From assembly GCF_000485595.1 (NCBI RefSeq), contig NW_014577364.1, positions 244,065 through 283,132 of the forward strand: DNA of 39,068 nucleotides, given 5' to 3'. Made by a program: the position numbers and the translations under genes. The notes under the pieces are model-generated. The model had not been told where the DNA came from. It saw only the letters and a list, made by a program, of their open reading frames with translations, and ran no database searches. Positions 23,001 through 31,664 of this stretch are shown piece after piece (positions within the stretch are counted from its first letter, which is position 1; each line of letters starts with the position of its first letter). Source of the stretch: Priapulus caudatus. Taxonomy: Eukaryota; Priapulida; Priapulimorpha; Priapulimorphida; Priapulidae.

Positions 23001-26000
23001 CAGTGTTCGAAGTAAGGCTATCCATTTGTCCGTACTTGTCCACTTCCACGCGAGGACAAGTAGATCTGTCCCGGTAGCGTTGTCTTCGGTCTTCTCCCGC
23101 GGACAAGCAGCTTTCTACCCCCAGGCCGCACAGCACATTTTTCATAGATTTCTGCACCATCGCTGCGCGTCACCACTCGACGCCTGCCACTGTGATTGCG
23201 AAACCCTAGTTAACACAGTAATAAACAGTGCTGCCCGCGAGTGCCACTCGAATTAACAAATCTAGTTTAAACATTTCATGTGAAGTCTATATAAAACACG
23301 TTTACCGCCTTACTAGCGACAAATTGAGTGCCGGTACACGCGCGAAGCGGCCTCGGCGCGCTAACAGCACGCACCACGCACTTGGCCGCCGCCCATCTAT
23401 GCGCTCACAAGAACTCGCTGCCGTGGGACTATCAATTGACTTAGCTTTCCGAGGGTCAGATCCAAGCATCCGTATCCCTTCATTGTTACAAGATTTAAAT
23501 GGAAACTATAATTGTCAAAAGGTATATAGTAACGATACTACTATAAAAGCCGCTTATATAAGTTATTCGTGTCAATTTCTAACTTGCTATTATTATAACC
23601 CATGTATCTCTACCTCCCTAGGCTCAGAAAGTCTTTTCTCAGCGCTATATGTCCCGAAAGTTCCGCCGGGTAGGTGGGTAATTAAAATCCCCAATTACCA
23701 GCCAGGGCCTCGATAAAACGAAAATAACCAATGATTCAGTTAGCTCCCGACCTCGATGTTTTTGTCTCTCTTAGTAGCTAAATTAGTGATCGGCTCGTAA
23801 ATGTTTGCGCGCCGCGGCCTGGGCCCTTATGACTGTCCTGTCGTGGCGGTTATAGAGAATATATCTTTTTTCCCCTGTTCCACCGAGTGGCTCCGCTTTT
23901 GGATTGCACAGGCTGCGCTCCATTGCTCTCCTCTATTGTCCGCAGATAAGTCCCGTTCTCGGCCTAAAGCTACCTATATGTTGAAACCGCCATAGCACTA
24001 CGAGTCCATACTCTCGTTAACTGGTGACTGCATTATCCATGTTCTCAAGGTTCTTTTCTCTTCAAAAATACACCCACGCAGTTTTCTTCCGGTACGTTGC
24101 AACTGATCGCTACTCCAATGACACAACAGTAGTGATATTCACCCGTCAAAACCCTCACCCAATCGGTCCTATGAAAACAGCCGACTGTGTGGAGCGTTTA
24201 CTGCCAGAAGCCGATCTGCGCAAACCCACACCACGTTACAGCGGTAAAACGGTAGCTCGCATACGTTACCACAGTTTAGTACCGTTCTTCTAAAACCCCG
24301 TTAGTAAAAATCTGCCGTATAGCACTGTCTCGAGTGTAGGCGTTTCCCGGAATATAATTAACCCATGTTAATCAATTCATTCGTCAATCGTCCAGGCATC
24401 AGTAGTATCGATATCGACGGAGTAGTCCTTAAGTGCGTAAACTCAACATGTATCAGTGTACCGCCGAACTCGGATATAGTATCAGTACGCCAAGTTGTAC
24501 TGAGCAGGATCAATGAGTATTAACCTTCGCCTTCGTAGTCCCCATGCATCTATAACTAAGATCAGCGTTCGGATGCGCTGGTGTGTAAACCCTCAATTCA
24601 ACCAAATGAAACTCCTCCTGAAACAATGAATCACCCAAGCCACTCGAAGTCTTCTACATAAAAATGATCTGTTTAGGGTGTTCTGACCTCGGCTTGCCTT
24701 CTCCACGTGACTCCCTATCTCCCCGGTACCTCACTAGTAGTACCCAGTACGTCGCAAGCCTCAATAAGGAAGTGACGTCGGGAACTGGGTTGCTCGCTAG
24801 CCACGTCCTGGCCCTCTGTGGGACCACGACATTGGCGTGGGTATAACTCCCAGACTAGTGCCGAAAGTTATCGCCTCCATCAATGGTAAAGAGTCCGAAT
24901 CGGTGGTTTATTTCTCCCGGCCAAGCATGGAGAAAAGCCCACGGCGAGGAAAGAGTAGCCTGGGCATGCGCCCAGCACTGAGGCAGTCTAGTAAGAGCAA
25001 CAAAACGCCAAAGGGTCCTGCGCGTCTTGGAGGAAGGAAGTTCCTAGAGCCGGCGGGCAACATAATTCTTGCGAGTTCGATGACGAAAGTGAGAGTTTGT
25101 GGCATAAGTCTCCACAACATTGTAGTGTTGTGATTCATTGTGAATACACCTAGATGCTACACAGCAGCCGCCTTGATCCCTCTGACCTATGTATCAGGTA
25201 GCATGATCAAACTCTATAACAAGTTTATTGTTAGTGAGGGAGATTCCTTTATTGTCGTGAGCAGTAAGCACCCCAGCTAATCACATATGTTGGACTTAGA
25301 CTAGCTGAAATATTGCAAGTATTCACTCGAGGCAGAGCTATAGTATAGTGCAGCCGCGGTGACACTGTTATATCTATTGTATCTACATGTTAATGCTGCC
25401 ATCCCACACCACCACTTACTCTATAACTCCTCTTGGTGAGACCTAAGTTGCGCATGCCCCGCTAACACACTACCATGCCAGAATTGTTAAGTACCTTCAG
25501 GTGGATTGGTAGTGAGCCAATGTGCCCAGAGTGAGATGGACCCGTGAACCCTTAACCAGTGCGCAATGCCCTTAATAATACGCCGGCGTTTAGTCTAGTC
25601 CATCTACTATGTCCTAATCTTTGCTAATGGTATCAGCAAGGCTTTCCGCTAATCGGTAAAAATTGTGAGTATAGGAAAGTAGCTCAGCTCTCGAATTCTT
25701 AGTTTCCTTTAAATGGTGGATGACCATAGACGTAAGAACGACAATATACTAATAATCTTTATTGTTTCTAACATAGCGTCATAAAGATTGCGCTCGCTAT
25801 TAACTACGAAATATGTTACCTACCCGGTTGTAGTTTAATCATTGGACGCGCTTGCGCGTCCCGCTAGTGGTTCTGCCGTCCTGGTGTGAAACCTTCATCA
25901 ATATACGCCTCTTAACCGTTTCGACCATTACACCCGGGGTCGCCACTGAAGTAATAGTATGTGAATCTCGTATGGCCCGACCCAGACTTGGTGCGAGGGG

Positions 26001-28943
26001 AAACGGTGATTGTCCCCCCGGTATACATACAACGGATGATAGTCCCTCTAACGCCTCAGCGCGATACCTTACTGATCGAGAGGACTCGCACAGATTGTGT
26101 ACGTACCCTAGGTCAAGAGGCCCGGTACCTTGGACTGAGGGCCCGACATTCTGAAGGTACGAGTAGTCAAGACTAAGTGGTGGTCCAGCAAGGACGCCAG
26201 TGCTCAGCCCCTCTCGGATGTTGGCGCAAGTCGGCCCATAGGCTGGTGTATCTTGTCAGCTCTCCCTAGACCTGCTAGGTCGCGCTTCTCCAAATCTATA
26301 TAACACAGGCGCATCTGACTTATTTAAAGTGTTATTTCCTAGAAGGTCGATATCGTCTTAGTGCCTGACGACACCTGCATACCGCGTTTCTCTCAATTCA
26401 AATGAAACGATAAATTATACTGTGCTCTCCTCTGATTTGATAAGGCGACTGATATACTATCCCCGCCTGCAGATCCCCACTCAACCTTGATCGATCGCCC
26501 TCGGTGGACGGGTGGACTGTACATTACACCAAATCAGTGACCACACTGGAACTGTTCGTATGTTATGAAGGTAGGAATTCCCTTCTATGAGGGTAGCAAG
26601 CGCCCATACGTCGTAGGTTCATTGGCGTACGTTTCACGGTTATTATTTGGCGTCACAGTAGATGTACCTCCGTGATGTACGGGACCCCCTCTCCCTTGTT
26701 CTTCAGCCATGCTCAGTCATCTGCCCTCTCTCTCCCCCAGTATTCCTCATTGGCTTCTCCCTCGCTCTCTCGCCTCCCCGGTGTGCTACCGCGCACACCT
26801 CGACATCGGGACTCGTCGCGCATGCGCCCTTCGGCCTCCCGCTCGCGCGCTCGATCATCCCAGCCCCCCATGCCCCCCCGGGTGAGTTCTGTACTCTCAG
26901 TATTTGAATATAGTCACGAAAATGCAGGTGGTCGTCTTACCTCTCAACTATCTTTTTTTTTTGCCTTTTTTCTGTTTTTTTTTTCTAACTTTGCAAATAA
27001 AGCTTTAATTAATAATCAGCAGAACCACTAAAATATCAGGCCAAACGCGTCGAGAAAAACTATAGCCTACTTATTAATGTGCACCTTACAATTGGAGTAC
27101 ATCTCACAGAACTGTGTCATACGTAACTCAACTGGTTGTTTAGTAGGTTTTTGCGCAAGTTAATTTACACTATCCAAATCTGCACACAAACGGGTATTTC
27201 ATATTGGAGATATCAGCTTTGCCTAAATCATTAGCACTCACGGTTACTCGGATTGGCTCCAGCATATGCTGGCAGGGCTGTTCACCCACGGACTTTATCT
27301 CATATCCATAAAGCTCATGTTACTATCGCATGTCATTGCCTTCGTGGCAGATGGACGACAGGACACGTTGAGTACTTAACAAGAACTCCTAGCCAGACAA
27401 ATTTTACTTACCTATGTTCTGACATATACTCGCGAGTGGATTGCCGAATTTCTAGAGCGACTTGAAGCAGAACTCTCCTGTACGGTCAATCTGCTGCTCG
27501 ACGCGTTAGCAGAGCCGTTGCACAAGCTACTGCAATTGCTGTTAAAGCCAGCAGGGGAACATGCCATATCACAACGATTAATCTTTTCTCTTCTTGAAAT
27601 TGAGATTAGTTGGACAGTAGTGCAATATCAATGGCCTGCATTTGTTTGTATGCACCGTGTTTTGTTGCACGGAACTCTATTATTGACAACAGATACAAAT
27701 GTTCAGGAGATAATATATATTCGTATTATATATATATGTATTATGCGCAACAACAAGACAGGTCAGCTGCGGTGGGCCGCACCATTTGGCAATTCGTATT
27801 CGGCACGACATTTTTTCCGTAGGCGCGATGCGATATTGTAGTAAAACTTTCTGTTTCATTCAAGACTTGCAGTTCGCATGCCGAGCATGACTTCTCTTCT
27901 CTTATTCACAACACGCTCATTCCACGTTGACGTGGTGTGATGTGGTTAGGATAGAGCTCCAACTCACGGGCCTACTGACCAAGCGTTTGTGCCAACTTGA
28001 ATTGTGTTCGTTGACACAAGACTCACTAATTGACTGGACAGCTATTTTCTACTGCAGGGGTTCCCTTCCTATAGTAGCCTGCCGAGGGTATCCGAGAATT
28101 CGCCAAGAATATAACTGCCAAAATTAAAACATGCCGAATAATGCACAGAAAACTCAAGTGAGCACGGCAACAGTCGATATACGATATGAATGTGTCAACG
28201 TTTGATTCGCCGGGTACAAATATCTCACCCTCAAGAGTAGGTGGCTACATAAACTCCGCAGAAGCACATATACGGATGCAGAGACACACGGGAGATACTG
28301 CACCTGACGCTGCAGTACTCAGAGCAAACGTTACGAGTCACGGCTAGAACGTGAACTAGCACCTAGTGCCGGTCCCGATACCTGAAAACAGAATCATCAA
28401 GTGGACGCGGCAGCGACCCTATCAGCAACCATGTCAACGTCCTACAACCCCTGAAAATGCTTACGCCTCCGTACAATTGTATATCCATTCCACAGCCAAC
28501 ACTCATAAAGATAGGCCGAGGCCCCCGCTGTCGCTCATACATTACTGAATAGTGCAAGACACCTTCCTCATGTGAATCGAAGCATTGCAACCAGAGCCTC
28601 TGAACACTGCAGCGCGTAGATGCAACCTCGATGCCGCTGACAAGCTTCTTTTACTTTGCACACACAATACAAGGACGAATCTTCTGTGATTGCCATAGGT
28701 GACAGCTGGATGTTAAATGAATCGTCCAATCAATGGCAGATGAATATTGGAATCTTGCCACGGGCGTGCCAGCCACCAGGCACCTCATTGCTCCTTCGCA
28801 CATTATTTTCCTTCCGTCGGAAACAAAGGCGTACAATGTCAACACCACGCTTTTTGAAGAAAAACAGATGATTGTCAACGTCACATTTTTTCACCAGCGT
28901 GCTGAGCACGATCTTAGGCCTGATTCCAATACATTAGAAAAGC

Positions 28944-28984
<41 letters not shown>

Positions 28985-30258
28985 TGTGTGTGATTGAGCG
29001 AGAGAGAGAGGGAGAGAGCGCGAAGGGAAAAGAGAGCAAGAGCGAAAGAGAAAGAATGACAGAGACAACGAGGGAGAGCGAACGCGGCAATGGGAGGGTG
29101 CTCTTGATTCGATTGCCAGTGAGTTTAGCATCAGAACACCTGCCGTCAGGTGAGCGCTGTCGTTCTGCAGCACTTGTTTGTAAAGACACTTACACAAGAT
29201 GTTTTGGCTACAGCAGGGCATAACGAATGCACGTGTTAATTTTTATGTAAAGTGCATTCAGCAATTTCTTCACATGGATAACAAACTCAACGCTATGATG
29301 TTACAGGCATGAGAAGAAGCAGGCAGAGATGGTAACCAAGCTACCGAAAGGAAAACACAGCACCAAAGGTAAATACATACATGTGCTTATCTGTCAGATT
29401 CAAATCACTGGACCCCCCCGAGGCTCTGCATGTGCGTTGTCATTCGTGGGGAATTCTGTTTAACGTGCAAGCGAACTAGCCGAGATTTATACATTGCTCT
29501 ATTTAATAATTACTGGTATGCTCAGTTGATATTGTAGAAGACGCAGACACCATCTCAATTCACATGTTGCAGGTTTGGGTCGTACGATGCCCGACCCTAA
29601 AGCGAAAGTGACCCTGCCGGATGGAGTTGAGGTACCCCTAGGAAAGCCAACAGAAAGCAACATAAAAGACACGAGTCTCCTATACAACGAGTATCCTTAC
29701 CGGTCTGTGAAAAACCTGCAAGAGTGGTGTTGGACCAATTCACAATTTCATAAGCAACCACCTCATGTAGTGTATTAATTCGGTCTAACTTGCAGAGTAT
29801 TTAAACTATTTTTATGATTACTACCTTTGTAATACTAAGCCCATCCTACTATATCTCGGGGGCATGTATTCTAATATCCTGAACAAAGGCACACAGTTAG
29901 ATTATAGGTCGTATAAAATGACGAATCTCTTATTTATCATTGTCTGTATATTGTCACTGGGGTACAACAAGCGACAGAATAAGCGTACGGGCTTAGACAA
30001 TCATAGCTACAACTGCAAGTTGATTCATATTAGGAAACCTCAAACCTACTAAAACCTAATGTATCATTGACTTCAATGAATTGCCATTTCAACCCCTATT
30101 TCTCAATCTTAGTGATATCCTATTGTTATAATTGGTGTTTTCAGTTACAACCAGTGCTATACTCCTTGATGATCTGCTTTAGATACATCGTCTATGACAC
30201 TGCACAGGTGAACATAAAGTACCTTCTGAGGTGTGAGTTCAATTACGACCTGTGGTAG
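8035..30258 (+). CDS. PARP1: PARP1, poly(ADP-ribose) polymerase 1 (5'-incomplete, 22 exons)
   Basis: Nuclear DNA-break sensor that makes poly(ADP-ribose) from NAD+. Exons read by me: 8035-8158, 9111-9226, 10662-10783, 11211-11361, 11694-11890, 12588-12707, 12898-12991, 13219-13333, 13795-13943, 14099-14180, 16263-16340, 17725-17857, 18017-18212, 18484-18690, 19847-19969, 20093-20221, 20468-20566, 20978-21130, 21776-21903, 29307-29368, 29573-29690, 30183-30258. All phases join into one 923-residue frame ending in TAG. Domain order is that of animal PARP1: ZnF1 (second half), ZnF2, Zn3/PADR1, BRCT, WGR, helical domain, ART. The frame begins where human residue 48 would be, so exon 1 with the first Cys pair of ZnF1 is missing; I could not find it between 1 and 8034. 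With one missing exon the gene would have 23 exons, as the human gene does. Introns 3 and 5 need GC donors. Exon boundaries are inferred from splice signals and family alignment from memory, not from transcripts. Confidence 0.96.
8229..9063. mobile_element. hAT-like non-autonomous element in PARP1 intron 2
   Basis: The ends are CAGTGCTGCCAC and GTGGCAGCACTG, a perfect 12-bp inverted pair, flanked by GCTTAT on both sides (8223-8228 and 9064-9069). The interior has TTTATACTTTTT runs and a GCCTCGCTCAAATTCTC block but no transposase frame. Removing it leaves an intron of about 120 bp. Relatives lie at 16759-17656 and 2452-3435. Confidence 0.8.
9111..10783 (+). CDS. PARP1: PARP1 exons 3-4: zinc finger 2
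   Basis: Exon 3 (9111-9226) follows ATTACTAG and encodes a Glu/Ala-rich linker, then [18 protein letters not shown] with the first Cys pair of finger 2. Exon 4 (10662-10783) follows TTTTCAG and carries GVVRISRKE and WYHVTCF with the His and Cys ligands. It ends at TGA before GTAAGT, phase 2. The junction needs exon 3 to stop after GAGAAG, followed by GCACGT (a GC donor). This gives EK-GVVRIS, which aligns without a gap to the family. The alternative GT donor at 9233 would add two residues (Ala-Arg). Finger 2 is the main high-affinity DNA-break binder in the family. Confidence 0.93.
9537..10038. mobile_element. MITE in PARP1 intron 3
   Basis: The left end GCCGCGTTCACACG pairs with the right end CGTGTGAAAAGCAGC; TATA-type bases flank both sides, which suggests a TA target. 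Inside, short direct and inverted copies of AAATTCGGTATTT and AAATACGGAATTT recur. No coding capacity. Confidence 0.65.
10039..10661. other. remainder of PARP1 intron 3
   Basis: AT-rich intron DNA with one C-run (about 10101-10110). No further gene, repeat or RNA signal seen. Confidence 0.5.
10967..11009. repeat. GTGC tetranucleotide microsatellite
   Basis: About ten GTGC units in PARP1 intron 4. The Cys/Val/Arg-rich frames across it are an artefact of the repeat. Confidence 0.9.
11211..12707 (+). CDS. PARP1: PARP1 exons 5-7: NLS region and Zn3/PADR1 domain
   Basis: Exon 5 (11211-11361) ends finger 2 ([12 protein letters not shown]) and carries a basic stretch, [16 protein letters not shown], a plausible nuclear localisation signal. 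No DEVD caspase site is visible in exons 4-6. Exon 6 (11694-11890) has [20 protein letters not shown] and the CPEC pair. Exon 7 (12588-12707) supplies HCSG and GWTKC, completing the four Cys ligands of the third zinc site. In the family Zn3 does not bind DNA alone but relays the break signal to the catalytic domain. Intron 5 starts with GC (11362) and there is no GT before the in-frame stop at 11371. Confidence 0.93.
11909..12069. mobile_element. 161-bp hAT-like MITE in PARP1 intron 6
   Basis: Starts CAGGGAAAAATTAAC and ends ATTTTTTACCCTG. CACGGGAGC near the left end faces GCTCCCGTG near the right. The flanks CTGTATGC and CTGTATAT suggest an 8-bp target duplication with two changes. Two internal ACGGGAGC copies add to the hairpin. 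Confidence 0.6.
12070..12587. other. rest of PARP1 intron 6
   Basis: AT-rich intron DNA; nothing recognised. Confidence 0.5.
12898..13943 (+). CDS. PARP1: PARP1 exons 8-10: BRCT / automodification domain
   Basis: Exon 8 (12898-12991) reads [11 protein letters not shown] and opens the BRCT fold. Exon 9 (13219-13333) reads [20 protein letters not shown], the first helix and central strands. Exon 10 (13795-13943) ends with [14 protein letters not shown] and YKIAPWGPE. The acceptor of exon 9 is AACTAAG, weaker than the others. In the family this region carries many of the auto-ADP-ribosylated residues and contacts partners such as XRCC1. Confidence 0.93.
13334..13794. other. PARP1 intron 9
   Basis: AT-rich intron DNA. 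Antisense open frames here have no family resemblance and overlap exon 10, so I treat them as chance. Confidence 0.5.
14099..14269 (+). CDS. PARP1: possible alternative last exon of PARP1 (short isoform)
   Basis: If the donor at 14181 is not used, the frame continues 29 codons past exon 11 to a TAA at 14267-14269. The added tail runs [15 protein letters not shown] and ends GSDSD: Ser-rich and acidic, with several residues that would suit casein kinase 2. An AATAAA follows 53 nt after the stop (14323-14328). The extension is GC-rich like the exon, while the intron after it is strongly AT-rich. The product would keep the zinc fingers and BRCT but lack WGR, helical and catalytic domains. A second donor-like GTAAGC at 14226 is out of frame with exon 12. 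This is a prediction; no transcript evidence is available to me. Confidence 0.4.
   Translation, partial: PETLVSKEQASAAEGKSGAKEKKAVRDGRSSSSEREEGVPQDVSSSPEQVDGSDSD
14099..18212 (+). CDS. PARP1: PARP1 exons 11-14: linker and WGR domain
   Basis: Exon 11 (14099-14180) encodes a Lys/Ala/Glu-rich linker and ends at GAC-G before GTAGGT. Exon 12 (16263-16340) continues as [19 protein letters not shown] and AAVDPDS. Exon 13 (17725-17857) reads [20 protein letters not shown]. Exon 14 (18017-18212) has the signature [10 protein letters not shown] and later [15 protein letters not shown]. In the family WGR packs between Zn1/Zn3 and the helical domain and contacts the DNA 5' end. Intron 11 is 2.1 kb and may hold an alternative 3' end. 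Confidence 0.94.
14323..14328 (+). terminator. AATAAA poly(A) signal inside PARP1 intron 11
   Basis: Canonical hexamer in the context CTAATAAAGTTATTG, 53 nt after the in-frame stop of the exon 11 extension. It could end a short PARP1 transcript. AATAAA also occurs by chance in AT-rich DNA, so the spacing to the stop is the only support. Confidence 0.4.
14329..16262. other. bulk of PARP1 intron 11
   Basis: Very AT-rich. Contains a TA/GATATC microsatellite at about 14348-14400, itself an inverted repeat. No exon, RNA gene or defined transposon seen in the rest. Confidence 0.5.
16362..16558. mobile_element. foldback element with telomere-like core, copy 1 (PARP1 intron 12)
   Basis: The outer arms AGGGTCTATGTCTACCTGGG and its complement are followed by matching inner arms (GTACCCTGGTACTATCTAAT and complement). 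The centre contains CCTACTCCACTAATGAG and three to four CCCTAA units (about 16478-16497). A relative in the same orientation lies at 21184-21437. Confidence 0.75.
16759..17656. mobile_element. hAT-like non-autonomous element in PARP1 intron 12
   Basis: Ends CAGTTCTGCCAC and GTGGCAGTACTG, same family as 8229-9063. It is flanked by ATATATAT on both sides, so it landed in a TA microsatellite or copied an 8-bp TA target. The interior matches the relative (GCCGCCTCGCTCAAATTCTC, AAAAAGAGATTCAAGAGTC) and adds GGGGGAGCATGCCCCC. No transposase frame. Confidence 0.8.
18484..20566 (+). CDS. PARP1: PARP1 exons 15-18: helical regulatory domain
   Basis: Exon 15 (18484-18690) carries [18 protein letters not shown] and [16 protein letters not shown], exon 16 (19847-19969) [17 protein letters not shown], exon 17 (20093-20221) [16 protein letters not shown] and [12 protein letters not shown], and exon 18 (20468-20566) [20 protein letters not shown]. 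All four exons are phase 0 at both ends. In the family this autoinhibitory bundle blocks NAD+ access until DNA binding unfolds it. Confidence 0.95.
18691..19846. other. PARP1 intron 15
   Basis: Non-coding, with a CA/CACG/CGCG microsatellite at about 19668-19785. Frames of His/Thr/Arg or Cys/Val/Arg there come from the repeat. Nothing else recognised. Confidence 0.55.
20567..20977. other. PARP1 intron 18
   Basis: AT-rich intron with repeated GAGTCTTTA words near 20750-20785. Nothing else seen. Confidence 0.45.
20978..30258 (+). CDS. PARP1: PARP1 exons 19-23: ART catalytic domain
   Basis: The H-Y-E triad is intact. His is in LLWHGSR (codon 21056-21058, exon 19). Tyr is in the [20 protein letters not shown] block of exon 20. 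Glu is in SLLYNEY, with its codon split as GA (29689-29690) and A (30183) across the last intron. Exon 20 must end at 21903 before GTATGT so that GNM joins [18 protein letters not shown] in exon 21 (29307-29368). Exon 22 is 29573-29690. The last exon encodes [18 protein letters not shown] and ends NYDLW-TAG. The 7.4 kb intron 20 (21904-29306) cuts the domain; the other introns here are 0.2-0.7 kb. Confidence 0.96.
21184..21437. mobile_element. foldback element with telomere-like core, copy 2 (PARP1 intron 19)
   Basis: Same family as 16362-16558: GGAACGTACCCTGGTACTAT, TATGCCGGACCGTACCTCGC, CCTACTCCACTAACGAG and CCCTAACC-type units in the centre. The arms are about 30 bp longer, with an extra GTACCCTGGGTAC block. 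End arms AGGATCTATGTCACCC and its imperfect complement. Confidence 0.75.
21990..23250 (+). repeat. dispersed repeat, copy B (PARP1 intron 20), interrupted by a gap
   Basis: Collinear with 5350-6500. The start, CTATCTGACATAGTCAGATG, contains a 17-bp palindrome; then comes a GCGTCCGTCCGTGCGT-type stretch. The 10-N gap lies inside. Similarity fades after about 23000 and is lost by about 23250. Confidence 0.65.
22321..22330. other. assembly gap (10 N)
   Basis: Ten undetermined bases. The 53 bases before (22220-22272) and after (22331-22383) the gap region are near-identical, both starting GAGGAAATGCAGAATTG. The joined ends may be overlapping copies of one sequence. Confidence 0.95.
23250..26660. 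other. 3.4 kb random-looking segment in PARP1 intron 20
   Basis: By eye the four bases are nearly even, homopolymers are short, and no microsatellite, inverted repeat or long frame occurs (longest about 160 codons at 23228-23716, without any recognisable motif). This differs sharply from the AT-rich, repeat-rich DNA on both sides. I see no gene in it. Confidence 0.5.
26661..27040. other. CT-rich, then CpG-rich, then T-rich low-complexity DNA
   Basis: A pyrimidine tract ending CCCCCAG (26734-26740), a GC-rich stretch with many CG pairs, a GTGAGT at 26882, long T-runs at 26950-26984, and AATAAA at 26996. These are splice- and poly(A)-like words, but no known product. Possibly a minor exon, more likely low complexity. 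Confidence 0.3.
27041..28945. other. intron DNA of PARP1 intron 20 without recognised gene
   Basis: Contains a stop-free plus frame at 27380-27841 of unknown meaning. Otherwise nothing that I recognise. Confidence 0.4.
28946..29045. repeat. AG microsatellite and purine-rich tract
   Basis: About 17 AG units, a short GT run, then degenerate GAGAG repeats, 260-360 bp before exon 21. The Arg/Glu and Leu/Ser frames across it are repeat artefacts. Confidence 0.9.
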
Positions 30259-31664
30259 GTGCAAACCAAAGATACATTCCAGGTATAAAGGCCAAGTACT
30301 GGTCGACGATAGAGCTGACACAATTGAGGAATGCATGTTGTTTGTCATGATTTATGATTGTATGCAGGATACAAGTTTATTACGTTGCACTCGCGTGTAT
30401 GCCTTCTTATGACGAGCTGTTCTTCGTTGATGATTTTTCAACGCACCTATTTGTTAGTTTCTGTTCAAGAAAAAGAAGCAGTAGCCTTGCTGAAATCCAG
30501 AATAATATTATCGTGTCCATTGCTACAATATACACATTATAGCAGAACTGATGAAAATATATAATCATGTATGCTGTATATAGTATTCATGAATGCAGTA
30601 TACTGTGTACTGCATGCACACTGAATGCTGCACTTTTGCTAGTAATACCAAAAATTCAACAGGACAGACAAACAGGTTTCATTATATTATGTTAAAAGTT
30701 AGTTTGTTATAGTTAGTGTTAAGGTATATATTATATATACAGTTCAACTTTATTCTAAGACAAACACCGGTAATCGAAGATTTAGGTAAAAAATAAGTTT
30801 ATGTAAGTTTGCTTTATATATCAAAATCAGTATGAATCTCATTTCATATTAGTATTATAAAAGAACTTTACAGCAGGACTTGACCAGTATTGATAGTTGC
30901 TAACATTATGATATTCTTATTTTAATATAGGTCTTAAATACAGAAATTATGAATACAGTATACATTAATAATTTTAATGTAGAGTATTTTGACCAGCTAT
31001 GTTCATACACATTAGGAGCACAGGCCAATTTATTAATTCACATAATTGATAAGTATTTTCTTAAATAACAGACTAGTGTACATTTTTCCAACAGACTTTG
31101 GTACATACCAATTAGTACCTTGTCGGTTGTCACTGCTAAAAAACCACATATCATGAACAGATATTCGAAGGACAAATATAAACACTCCCAATATTAAACA
31201 CTATAAAATATAACAACTTGTGTTAGTGCAAAGTAAGTAGTCCTTTCTTATATCATTTGGTTACAAAAGGTGTACTGTATTACTTTACATATCGAGATCA
31301 CTGCCTCCTAATTCGTTTATGTGACAGGTTGTGTGTGTGTAAAAAGTACAAATAAAGGTTTGTATACATTATATAGCCTCTTAGTTTCACTTAATGTAAA
31401 TGTCGTTGCCTGACAGGGTCTTATCAGCTTAGCATTACTTTTGCCATCAATCTGGTTAAAATCCTGATGTCAAGCAGTTAAACAGAGTATTGATTTGTAA
31501 TCAATCATTAGGCAAAATGCCTTCGTAATATCTCTTGCTTGCAATCGACTAGCTGCACTTAATGAAAAAAGTCATAGTATTATATCTACTATACAGATAC
31601 CATGTATATAAATATAAACATGAGCCTCTGATTGGATGTAAAACTGATGCAGATTTCCCCCATT
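30259..31664. other. intergenic / 3'-UTR DNA between the convergent PARP1 and GH31 genes
   Basis: AT-rich. Poly(A) words for PARP1: ATTAAA at about 31193 and AATAAA at 31351 (plus). For the GH31 gene: TTTATT, i.e. AATAAA on the minus strand, at 31029-31034. If these are used, the two 3' UTRs overlap by up to about 300 bp. No other gene seen. Confidence 0.35.

Noticed and set aside
23228-23716. 162-codon open frame in the random-like block
   Set aside because: No motif, no biased composition; expected at about this length in 3.4 kb of balanced random DNA read in six frames.
28900-29223. Arg/Glu-rich and Leu/Ser-rich frames on both strands
   Set aside because: Caused by the AG microsatellite.
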